Shown: in pieces, positions 48,901 through 56,045 of the stretch
How positions within the stretch are numbered: position 1 is the stretch's first letter
Layout: each line of letters starts with the position of its first letter
Notes under the pieces: model-generated
The model's database searches: none
What the model saw: only the letters and a program-made list of their open reading frames with translations
Told to the model about the DNA's origin: nothing
Assembly: GCA_017458265.1 (NCBI GenBank)
Contig: JAFTFV010000025.1
Span: 1-64,000, forward strand
Length of the DNA: 64,000 nucleotides
DNA from: Bacteroidales bacterium
GTDB lineage: Bacteria; Bacteroidota; Bacteroidia; Bacteroidales; UBA932
Direction of reading: 5' to 3'
Made by a program: the position numbers and the translations under genes

Positions 48901-49400
48901 CCGAAGTCCGGTACCATCGAGTAGATTTCCTCCACTTTGGCGTTCCACCAGGCTATGACGGAAGGGTCCAGAGGGTCTGCAGTGGAAAGGCCGCCGAGGG
49001 CCATAGGCGATGCGAAATTCACCGACAGGTACACCCTGATGCCGTATTCCCTGAGAATGTCGGCAATGGCGGCGACCCTCTCCAGATGTTCGCGGTCCAG
49101 CACCTTGGGCGATGCGTTCACATTGTTGAGCACCGTCCCGTTGATGCCTATTTTCTGATTCAGGAGACCGTATTCCCTGATGCGCCCTTCCGGCACTTCT
49201 GCCGATGTCCACTCGAAGATGGACGGCCCTGCGTAACCGCGTTCAATGGTATCGTCAAGGTTGTCCCAGTGGTTGAGGATGCGGTACTCGTATGCGGGCG
49301 TTCCGGTGAGGGGAATGTCCGCATCGAGCCAGAGCCGGTCGTTGTTCCTTGTACAGGAGAGTGCAAGGAGAGTTAGCGCAAAGGTTACGAGTCTATTCAT
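45912..49400 (-). CDS. Lipoprotein GH67 alpha-glucuronidase fused to GH43 and CBM-like region
   Basis: 1162 residues; signal MNRLVTFALTLLALSC (Cys 16). Residues about 38-590 are the GH67 middle and C-terminal domains (EYRILNHWDNLDDTIERGY; catalytic-type Glu 176 in SSEGQPGP, Asp 249 in NGPVDFQ, Glu 277 in TMEYLGQ). The usual GH67 N-terminal domain (about 120 residues) is missing. Residues about 600-880 are a GH43 five-blade propeller (GEPHVFED, LIYAPDIMEV, HFYEASSFRK). Residues about 905-1080 look like a CBM6-type module (FKYFDVRGLTTSSEFNLF). Predicted to remove glucuronic acid and xylose or arabinose from surface xylan. Overlaps GH43 by eight bases. Confidence 0.85.
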   Translation of the reverse strand: MNRLVTFALTLLALSCTRNNDRLWLDADIPLTGTPAYEYRILNHWDNLDDTIERGYAGPSIFEWTSAEVPEGRIREYGLLNQKIGINGTVLNNVNASPKVLDREHLERVAAIADILREYGIRVYLSVNFASPMALGGLSTADPLDPSVIAWWNAKVEEIYSMVPDFGGFLVKASSEGQPGPQDFGRSHTDGANCLADALAPHGGIVMWRAFVYAANSPDRAMQAVQEFEPLDGQFRENVSVQIKNGPVDFQPREPFSPLFGRLHKTSMTPELQITMEYLGQASSLVFLAPMWEECLGADTFRDGPGSTVAAVTAASPLSAIAGVANIGRDENWCGNIFNQANWYAFGRLAWDPTLTSEQIADEWLRITFPRPFLMSRKRYEKKFLEPMKAVMLASREACVDYMMPMGLHHLFAWEHHFGPEPWCDVPGARKDWMPSYYHKAGPDGIGFDRTVASGSGATAQYNEPLAAEYESAETCPEELLLWFHHLPWEYRMRSGRTLWSELCSHYYSGVEAVRGFCEVWADMKPYVSRKHFEEVSTLLETNLRDAQWWRDACLGYFSQFSGKSYATASSLGNPYLPLWEHVPDGEPHVFEDPDNAGHYRVYVYGSHDTRVSSYCGQDVRCWSAPVEDLTSWRDEGPVFSYKAGDSWDLIYAPDIMEVTRRDTGERKYYLFPHSRGWRREGMVCEGDRPDGPFTPINLAPGGLTLLPGSVIDFDPGALVEAVDDPSDPDYPIGYRAYVAWGFKRSSATQLDPLEPYKPRYGSSDCPDFVNDEEFHFYEASSFRKVGNKYVYIYSGHSGPDYGMSLSNATLRYAYSDNPLGPWKSGGVLVDARAPQLSRDGSALVPGFGANNTHGSLAEIGGQWYVFYHRAPRGFGYARQAMVSPVSVQADEKPVSEGGEVRITAYDPYRGGFTLKTTGGDEYKGAEVTSEGFHIYGLPPFRYYSAGYACVLSDHSLMKDSYDVWDNRMDIAGVRSGDYAGFKYFDVRGLTTSSEFNLFLAARTESAFKVNVVLDEPWGEKIGEITVPEGSGADIACYKAALGKRLGSGKRALYLVAEGPSGDVLCDFIGLGFTEKGGSLEFTEPPKVTFKYDGALLDTPAVPEWATGENGYTDCTNYRMPQGLDFSKVSAESDSPEVIIVRHPAIRQVRCTYRGLTKTFRF

Positions 49401-50376
49401 CAGTTCCTTCTATAGTCCGGATGGTTCCGTCTTCGTTGTAGTGGAGTTCGCACACCTTGAGGCTGCGGAGGCGGTTGATGCCCTTTGAGGGAACGCTGTC
49501 ATGATGGAAGAGCCACCACTTGCCGCCATACTCTACTATACTGTGGTGTGTTGTCCATCCGACCACCGGGGTGAGGATCTTTCCCTTGTATGTGAAGGGG
49601 CCGTAAGGATTGTCGCCGATGGCATAGCAGAGGCAGTGGGTGTCGCCTGTGGAGTAGCTGAAATAGTATTTTCCGTTGTACTTGTGCAGCCAGCTGGCCT
49701 CGAAGAAGCGGCGGGCGTTGTCAGCGACGGTGATGGGCTTTCCGTTTTCGTCAAGGAGCACCACAGGGCGGGGCTCTTCGGCGAATTCCAGCATGTCGTC
49801 GCGGAGGCGCACCACGCGGGCGGGGATGGCGGGCTCGTCATCGGCAGGATAGGTGGAGCCTGTGTCCACTGCCTTGTTGTCCTTGTAGCGCTGGAGCTGG
49901 CCGCCCCAGATGCCGCCGAAGTAGAGGTAGTGCTTTCCGTCCTCCTCGAAGACGCATACGTCGATGGAGTAACTGCCGTCCATGGGCTTCGGAAGTGGGA
50001 TGTAGGGGCCTTCGGGCTTGTCGGCAATGGCGACGCCGATGCGGAAGATGTCGGTCTTGTCCTTTGCGGGGAAGTACATGTAGTACTTGCCGTCCTTGTA
50101 TGCCACGTCGTTGTCCCAGAGCTGTCGGCCGGCCCAGGGAACGTCCTTGATGTCAAGCGCGTTACCGTGGTCCTTCACGGGGGAGGTCATGGGGTCCGGG
50201 CCTTCGATGGAAAGCACGTGATAGTCCTTCATGTCGTACTCGCTGCCGAAGTCGTCGTCCGGAGCGGCCGAGTCCCAGTCGTGTGAGGGATAGATGTAGA
50301 GCTTTCCGCCGAACACGTGGACGGAAGGGTCGGCCATGTAGTCGGCCGGGAAGAGGTAACGCTTACTTTGTGCCAT
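49393..50376 (-). CDS. GH43 beta-xylosidase/arabinofuranosidase, intracellular
   Basis: 327 residues with no signal peptide, so cytoplasmic or periplasm-free. GH43 five-blade propeller: catalytic-base candidate Asp 16 in ADYMADPSVHVF, Asp 139 in SIDVCVF as pKa modulator and Glu 226 in RFFEASWL as acid. Subfamily layout resembles GH43_1 enzymes, which are mainly beta-xylosidases. It would cut xylo-oligosaccharides after uptake by the symporter. The gene overlaps both neighbours, by 8 and 14 bases. Confidence 0.88.
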   Translation of the reverse strand: MAQSKRYLFPADYMADPSVHVFGGKLYIYPSHDWDSAAPDDDFGSEYDMKDYHVLSIEGPDPMTSPVKDHGNALDIKDVPWAGRQLWDNDVAYKDGKYYMYFPAKDKTDIFRIGVAIADKPEGPYIPLPKPMDGSYSIDVCVFEEDGKHYLYFGGIWGGQLQRYKDNKAVDTGSTYPADDEPAIPARVVRLRDDMLEFAEEPRPVVLLDENGKPITVADNARRFFEASWLHKYNGKYYFSYSTGDTHCLCYAIGDNPYGPFTYKGKILTPVVGWTTHHSIVEYGGKWWLFHHDSVPSKGINRLRSLKVCELHYNEDGTIRTIEGTDE

Positions 50377-51466
50377 TGATGTATTTGCTTAAGAAGGGTT
50401 TCATGTTGAAGCTGCGGTCGAACCAGAGGGGATAGTCCTTGCGTCCGGGGATGGGCCAGCCGTTCTTCCAGCTGTCATCGTCGGAAACGCCCCAGACGTT
50501 GATGCGGCGCACTGCATCGGCATTGCGGAGGAACATGTCAAGGACATCTCCCATGCGGGCGTTCCAGGCGGCGTTGACGTCCTCCGGAACACCGTTCTCA
50601 TAGGGATTGAAGAACGCCTGGCGCTCTACGCGGGACATTTCGGCAATGTCGGCGCTCATGGTGACGGTGGGGAGGATGCTCATGTCAAGCTCGGTGATGC
50701 AGACGTCCAGGCCGGTCTCGTCCTTCACCCTGCGGATGTGGCGTTCATAGAGGTCCAGGTTGGGATAATCCATGCCGATATGGCCCTGGAAGCCGAGGGC
50801 GTCGATGCGGATGCCCCTTTCCTGGAGGGTCTTTGCCAGCTTGATTGCGGTTTCAAGCTTGGCGGGAATGTGCATGGAGTAGTCGTTGTAGTAGAGTTCG
50901 CAGTCGGGGTCGGCCTCGTGGGCGCACTGGAAGGCCCAGGGGATGAACTCCTCGCCAAGAATCTGGTAGAACGGGCTGGGACGCCATTCGCCGTTGTCCA
51001 GTATGGCTTCATTAACCACGTCCCATCCCTTGATCCGGCCCTTGTACCTGCTCACGACGGTGGTGATGTGCTGCTTCATGCGGGCCTTCAGCTCTTCGGG
51101 AGAGATCAGGTTGCCCTCCTTGTCGTAGCAGAAGTCAGGGGTGAGCTGGGAGTGCCAGATGAGGCAGTGGCCGTAGACCAGGAGGCCGTTACGGGTGCCG
51201 AAGTCGACATACTTGTCGGCCATGTCCCAGTTGTACTGCCCGAAGACAGGCATTATCTCTGCGCTTTTCATGCAGTTTTCCGGCTCCACGGCGCCGAAAT
51301 GCCTCAGGAGGACGGAGTCTCCTTTGACATCGGCCCCGGTGATCTGGACGGTGTTGACGGCGGCGCCAAGGATGAACTTGCCGTCGAAGGCGGTCTTGAG
51401 GGCAGGCTCCTTTGCGGCGCAGGAGAGGAGGATGCAGGCTGCGAGGGGAATCAGTAAGTTTTTCAT
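50363..51466 (-). CDS. GH10 endo-1,4-beta-xylanase, lipoprotein
   Basis: 367 residues; signal MKNLLIPLAACILLSC (Cys 16). Cuts internal beta-1,4-xylosyl bonds at the cell surface or periplasm. Catalytic acid/base Glu 153 in WDVVNEAILD and nucleophile Glu 259 in CITELDMS, the GH10 pair; YGHCLIWHSQLTP and WGVSDDDSW are typical subsite motifs. No carbohydrate-binding module. It starts one codon-overlap (four bases) downstream of the symporter in the PUL. Confidence 0.95.
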   Translation of the reverse strand: MKNLLIPLAACILLSCAAKEPALKTAFDGKFILGAAVNTVQITGADVKGDSVLLRHFGAVEPENCMKSAEIMPVFGQYNWDMADKYVDFGTRNGLLVYGHCLIWHSQLTPDFCYDKEGNLISPEELKARMKQHITTVVSRYKGRIKGWDVVNEAILDNGEWRPSPFYQILGEEFIPWAFQCAHEADPDCELYYNDYSMHIPAKLETAIKLAKTLQERGIRIDALGFQGHIGMDYPNLDLYERHIRRVKDETGLDVCITELDMSILPTVTMSADIAEMSRVERQAFFNPYENGVPEDVNAAWNARMGDVLDMFLRNADAVRRINVWGVSDDDSWKNGWPIPGRKDYPLWFDRSFNMKPFLSKYINGTK

Positions 51467-52887
51467 GAGCGTGCTTCTATTTCATGGTTGATCTGGTCCA
51501 TGCGCTCGTCTGTGAGCTCATATTTGGAGATGATGTAGATTGCAAGGACAAGGAGGATGGCAGGGATTACGCACACCAGCCAGAGTATGCCCTGGAGGGC
51601 AAGGGGAGTCTGCTGGGCGGCGCCGGCCTCGAATCCCACAATGGCGAGGACCAGTCCGGGGACAACTCCGCCAAGGGCCATGCCGGCCTTGAAGAAAATG
51701 CCAGTGAGGGCGTTTACGATGCCTGCGATGCGCTTTCCGGTGGTGTATTCGCCGTATGCGATTACCTCAGGGACGAGGGCCCACATGTAGCCTGTTGCGG
51801 TAATGATGCCGGTAGACTTGACGAACTGTGCGATGCAGAGGAGGACGAAGTTGTTCTTTGTGGCGGGGATGGATACGAAGGTGTACATCATTGCCATGCC
51901 CAGGATTGCGATTCCAAGGAAGAGATAGAACATTCCCTTCTTGCCGATTTTACGCTTGATGGCGGGCACCAGCGGCATGAAAATGAAGGCGGGGATGGTT
52001 CCGAGCCACATGAAAAGGGTGGTGAGGAGCGGCGTTGCGCCCACGTTGTAGCTCATGAAGTAGGCATCGGCAGCGTTGCCGACGCTCATCATGGCGAAGG
52101 CCGTCACGAAGAAGAATGCAAGGACGCGGAGGGGCTTGTTGCGGACGAACTCCATCCAGAGGTCGCTCACCTTCACATCGGCCGATGCCTTCTGGTCCAT
52201 AACCACCCTCTCCTTGCACTGGGAGAAGCAGAAAATGAGCAGCGCAAGGCCTGCAAGGGCGAAAATGGCCATGGTGATGAACCATGCGGGGGCCGCTTCC
52301 GGCGTGTTGTACACAGCCATGCTCTTGCCTGTTACGGGATCTGTGACCTTGGGAGCGAAGATGGCGATGATAATGGGCAGGGACTTGACGCAGAGGGCGC
52401 CGAGGTTTGCCATGAACATGCGGGTGCTGGTGAGGACGGTGATCTCGTCAGTGTCCCTGGTGAGGGAGGCGTTGAGGGCGCCGTAGGGCACGTTTACCAG
52501 GGTGTAGCACATGGACATTCCCACGTATGTCACGTATGCATATACCAGCGAGCCGCTGAATCCGTTCCAGAAGCACAGGATGGCAAGGCCCACCAGCGGA
52601 ATGCCGCCCAGGATGAGCCATGAGCGGTATTTTCCCCAGCGGGGGTTGCCCTTGTCCACGATGGTTCCCACGATGGGGTCCCAGATTACGTCGACAAGCC
52701 TTACGATGAGGAACATGAGGGCTGCGACGTCCGGCTTGAGGCCGAAAACGTTGGTGTAATAGAACAGCAGCCAGATACTTATGGTCTGGTAGATAAGGTT
52801 CTGGGCCATGTCTCCGGCCCCGAATCCTATGCGCTGCATCCAGCTCAGTTTGTAAAAGCCCTTGGCTTCAGTCTTTGTGGGGTTCAT
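51463..52887 (-). CDS. GPH-family glycoside:cation symporter (xyloside transporter)
   Basis: 474 residues, about 12 membrane segments. Members of the glycoside-pentoside-hexuronide family (MelB, XynT) import disaccharides and xylosides with Na+ or H+. Motif RLVDVIWDPIVGTIVDKGNPRWGKYR in the N-terminal half (in two pieces) and NASLTRDTDEITVLTSTRMF are family landmarks. Placed between SGNH esterase and xylanase genes, it most likely brings in xylobiose or similar products. Substrate is inferred from position. Confidence 0.9.
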   Translation of the reverse strand: MNPTKTEAKGFYKLSWMQRIGFGAGDMAQNLIYQTISIWLLFYYTNVFGLKPDVAALMFLIVRLVDVIWDPIVGTIVDKGNPRWGKYRSWLILGGIPLVGLAILCFWNGFSGSLVYAYVTYVGMSMCYTLVNVPYGALNASLTRDTDEITVLTSTRMFMANLGALCVKSLPIIIAIFAPKVTDPVTGKSMAVYNTPEAAPAWFITMAIFALAGLALLIFCFSQCKERVVMDQKASADVKVSDLWMEFVRNKPLRVLAFFFVTAFAMMSVGNAADAYFMSYNVGATPLLTTLFMWLGTIPAFIFMPLVPAIKRKIGKKGMFYLFLGIAILGMAMMYTFVSIPATKNNFVLLCIAQFVKSTGIITATGYMWALVPEVIAYGEYTTGKRIAGIVNALTGIFFKAGMALGGVVPGLVLAIVGFEAGAAQQTPLALQGILWLVCVIPAILLVLAIYIISKYELTDERMDQINHEIEARS

Positions 52888-52900
52888 ATAGGAAAAGGTT

Positions 52901-54463
52901 TCAGTTGTCCAAAATTGTTCTTGCGGTGCGCTGTCCTACGGTTTTCTTGTCCTGTGGGTGGATGTCGTTCCATTCGCCGATGTCTGCGTTGGGGACAAGG
53001 TAAGCGCCGGGGACGCGCTCTGCGGTGCGGCGCTGCTCTTTCTGTACGCGGTTCCAGCCCCAGTCGTTGTCCGTGAGCTCGGAATGCTCGAAAGCGGCAA
53101 GCTCGATGATGTAGAAGGGAAGATCCGGCTTGGTAAACTCTTCCCTGCATGCGCCGATGAGCGTTTCCAGGAGGGTTCCGTATTGGGCGGCGTTGGTGCA
53201 GTTGCTCTCTCCCTGGTACCAGATGACGCCTGAGAGGGCATAGTTCTCAAGCGGGGCTATCATGGCGTTGTAAAGGCCGGCAGGCTTGTACTGGAGGAAG
53301 ACCTGGGACGGCCTTGCGCTCATGCGCTTGCCGGGTTTGTAGTCCCATCGGCCAAGGAGGGATACTGTGCCGTCGGATGTTTCCAGGCGGTAGGGTTTGT
53401 CTGGGACGAAGTGTGCGGGATTGCCGCCGGCTGCGTAGAGGTGGATTTCAACTTCGTTCTCTCCGGCCTTGAGGACGCCTTCAGGCACACTGTAGTTCCT
53501 GGGAGGGTACATGTAGGTGGTGTTTCCGACGTACTGTCCGTTCACGAAGGTGGAGTCTGCATCCACAAGGGCGCCGAGCCTAAGAAGTGATGCACCTTCC
53601 GGTGCCTTGTCCAGGCGGAAGCGCTTCCTGAGGAGGTGGCTGCCGTAGATATTCTGCCCTTTCTTGTCCACCGCCCAGGCCTTGGAAAACATGTCTACAG
53701 GTTTCCAGGAGGCGTTTTTGGGGGAGGAAAGGGCGTTGTGGGCGTTCTGCCAGTCAGAGTATAGACTGGCGTTGAAACGGTTTATACTGTCAAGGACCTC
53801 AGGCTTCTGCAGTTCCTTTAGCTCCTTGAGGGCGTAATCCGGGAGGAGCTCCTCGCGGAGCCAGGCCTCGATGGGGGAACCGCCCACGGAGGCGTTTATC
53901 ATTCCTACCGGAACGCCGGTCTCTTCCTGCAGGAATTTTGCCGTAAAATAGCATACGGCGCTCCAGGAGAGGGCTTTGCCGTCATCGTCCAGAACCTGCC
54001 AGGAGGTTTCGCCGATGCTCTTGCAGGGGCCCTCGAAATTGTATGCCATTGGCACGTTGAAATACCTTATTGCGGTGTTCGTATAGCCTTTTACGTCATC
54101 TCCCACAGCGTCCATGCAGCGCCTTACGGGAAGTTCCATGTTGGACTGCCCGCTGGCGAGGAAGACGTCGCCTACGAGGATGTCTTTCAGCGTGACGTCA
54201 TTCACGGTGAGGGTGTAAGGCCCGCCGGCGGGGGCTTCAGGAAGTTCAAGCCTGAAGGCGCCGTCTTCACCGGCCTTTGCGGTGACGGTTTTTCCCTGCC
54301 ATTTGGCACTTACCCTGGCGCCTGGCGTGCTGCTGCCCCAGAGGGGAACGGCCCTGCCACGCTGGAGGACGGCATGGTCCTGAAACAGCGCCGGCAGCGT
54401 TACAGGTGCCTTTGTGCACGAAACGGCAAGTATGGCAAATATGAGTGTGAGCAGTTTTTTCAT
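52901..54463 (-). CDS. SGNH-hydrolase (sialate O-acetylesterase-like) with beta domain
   Basis: 520 residues; signal MKKLLTLIFAILAVSC (Cys 16). GQSNMELPVRR contains the nucleophile Ser 107 of the SGNH/DUF303 esterase family; a beta-rich insertion (residues about 240-380, ending GRWDYKPGKRMS) is typical; the catalytic Asp-His block appears near NDIHPQDKKTVGQRTART. In xylan PULs this family removes acetyl esters from xylan. The gene starts a second transcription stretch after a 127-base gap following GH35. Confidence 0.9.
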   Translation of the reverse strand: MKKLLTLIFAILAVSCTKAPVTLPALFQDHAVLQRGRAVPLWGSSTPGARVSAKWQGKTVTAKAGEDGAFRLELPEAPAGGPYTLTVNDVTLKDILVGDVFLASGQSNMELPVRRCMDAVGDDVKGYTNTAIRYFNVPMAYNFEGPCKSIGETSWQVLDDDGKALSWSAVCYFTAKFLQEETGVPVGMINASVGGSPIEAWLREELLPDYALKELKELQKPEVLDSINRFNASLYSDWQNAHNALSSPKNASWKPVDMFSKAWAVDKKGQNIYGSHLLRKRFRLDKAPEGASLLRLGALVDADSTFVNGQYVGNTTYMYPPRNYSVPEGVLKAGENEVEIHLYAAGGNPAHFVPDKPYRLETSDGTVSLLGRWDYKPGKRMSARPSQVFLQYKPAGLYNAMIAPLENYALSGVIWYQGESNCTNAAQYGTLLETLIGACREEFTKPDLPFYIIELAAFEHSELTDNDWGWNRVQKEQRRTAERVPGAYLVPNADIGEWNDIHPQDKKTVGQRTARTILDN

Positions 54464-54486
54464 ATTACAAAATTACATAAATAGAA

Positions 54487-54516
54487 CCTGCCGAAACCGC
54501 AAAAATGTTTCGACAG
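54487..54516. promoter_or_regulatory. Inverted repeat between GH35 and SGNH esterase genes
   Basis: CCTGCCGAAAC and GTTTCGACAGG form an imperfect inverted pair around an A-rich centre, 24 bases upstream of the esterase start on the minus strand. It may be an operator, a promoter-proximal site of the hybrid sensor, or a terminator of the GH35 transcript. Confidence 0.4.
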
Positions 54517-54590
54517 GTATCAAAAACAGACCATAAAAGCAAATTTCGTTACATATCCTTTCGGATTTGTAAAGAAACGCCTTCCTGACG

Positions 54591-56045
54591 TCAGTAGCGA
54601 TAGATTTTCAGGTGCTGGACGCCCACGCTGCCGGCCGGAATGCGGAGGTGCCGGCCCTGGTGGTCTTCGTCCCCGTTCAGCCTCCGCAGGCGCTTCCCGC
54701 CATCATATTCGTCAATGGAAAGTATGCCGATATGCCCTTCCCCGCCTGCCGGCGCCATTGTGGCAACGGCCGCCGTTCCAAGGAAGAGGAACTCGTCCCC
54801 GCCGAGGTCCAGGATAAGGAATGCGCCCTCTCCCCAGTCTCCGTTTCTGACGGGCGACCATGATACCGTTCCGTCATGCCTGCAGGTGAAGCGGATGTCT
54901 CCTATGACGATGTCTTCTTCCGGGTTCTCCCTGTCCAGAAGGACGCCGTATGCGCGCCCTGCGGCCTGTGCGGCGGCAATCTGCGGCAGATAAGGCGCAA
55001 GCGCTCTGTAGGCATCGGCAGTGGCCTCCGGGGCATTGTCTATGTCGAAGGGAGAAAAGCCGATGGCCCCGTGGCGTCCGAGGGCATGGAACACCCTTGC
55101 GGCATTTGCCGGCTCCTGGCGGATTTCAGGGATGAAAAGGGGATTACCCGGCTTTGCATAGCGGGAAATCCAGTCGGGGAAGCCGGGGTCGTAGATGTCA
55201 GGGCTCATGATGTCTATTGCCGGGGCTTCTGCCTTCCAGATGTCCATAAGGTGGTCCAGCGGGCCTGCCGACGGGTACTCTCCTGCCTTGCGCCCGCGGG
55301 AATTCAGCGCGGCGTTCACGTACATCGGCAGAGGATATTCCTTCTTTCCGGCTGCGGCAACAGCCTGGGCGTATCGGGCATAGGCGCGGGCCTGGAAGCG
55401 CTCCTCGTCCCTGTCCCGGCCCTTGCGGAAGGCGGCATCGGCCTTGGGACCGTGCTCGCGTGCATCGCCGAGGAAGCCGATTTCATTCTCTACCTGGACC
55501 ATGAGAACGGTGCCTTCAGCGCTGTCTGCGGCCTTCAGGTGGCGCATGAGGGCGGCGAAGGCGCGGGAGTCGGCCTTGAGGGATTCCCTGCAGAAGGCGG
55601 AAAGTATCTCCGGGGTGTCTCCGCTGCTGTTTCTTGCAAGGGTGAAGCGGGTGCCGAAGCCCTTTTTCACCCATTCGGGCACGTAGCAGGACATACTGTT
55701 CTTCCACGTCCCGAACCACAGCAGGACCAGATGCAGCCCGTTTTTCCTTGCACTGCCGATGAGATAATCAACCGAGGAGAAGTCGAATCGGCCTTCCTCC
55801 GGCTCGATGAGCTCCCAGTATACGGGGACAAGGACGGTGTTGAGGCCTGCTTCCCGGAGGGTTTCCCAGATATGCCTGCCGTTCATGTAATCGGCACTGG
55901 AGGCGCTTGAGTTTGCAAGTTCGCCGCCAAGGATGATGAAGGGTTCGCCCTTTAGCTGCAGCTGCCCGCCTGAGAGTTTTACGGGCTGTGCTCCGGATGC
56001 AATGGCGCACAGTGAAAACAGCAGTGTGAAAAACGCTTTACGCAT
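54591..56045 (-). CDS. GH35-like beta-galactosidase with DUF5597 C-terminal domain
   Basis: 484 residues; signal MRKAFFTLLFSLCAIASG then AQ. TIM-barrel GH35 pattern: GGELANSS near the substrate site, VYWELIEPEEGRFDFSSVDYLI, acid Glu 188 in VQVENEIGFLG and nucleophile Glu 307 in PLFIPEIRQEP. The C-terminal 140 residues match the DUF5597 module often found attached to this type of GH35. It shares one base with the upstream HTCS stop (TAATG), so expression is tied to the sensor. Galactose side chains on the target polysaccharide are suggested. Confidence 0.88.
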   Translation of the reverse strand: MRKAFFTLLFSLCAIASGAQPVKLSGGQLQLKGEPFIILGGELANSSASSADYMNGRHIWETLREAGLNTVLVPVYWELIEPEEGRFDFSSVDYLIGSARKNGLHLVLLWFGTWKNSMSCYVPEWVKKGFGTRFTLARNSSGDTPEILSAFCRESLKADSRAFAALMRHLKAADSAEGTVLMVQVENEIGFLGDAREHGPKADAAFRKGRDRDEERFQARAYARYAQAVAAAGKKEYPLPMYVNAALNSRGRKAGEYPSAGPLDHLMDIWKAEAPAIDIMSPDIYDPGFPDWISRYAKPGNPLFIPEIRQEPANAARVFHALGRHGAIGFSPFDIDNAPEATADAYRALAPYLPQIAAAQAAGRAYGVLLDRENPEEDIVIGDIRFTCRHDGTVSWSPVRNGDWGEGAFLILDLGGDEFLFLGTAAVATMAPAGGEGHIGILSIDEYDGGKRLRRLNGDEDHQGRHLRIPAGSVGVQHLKIYRY

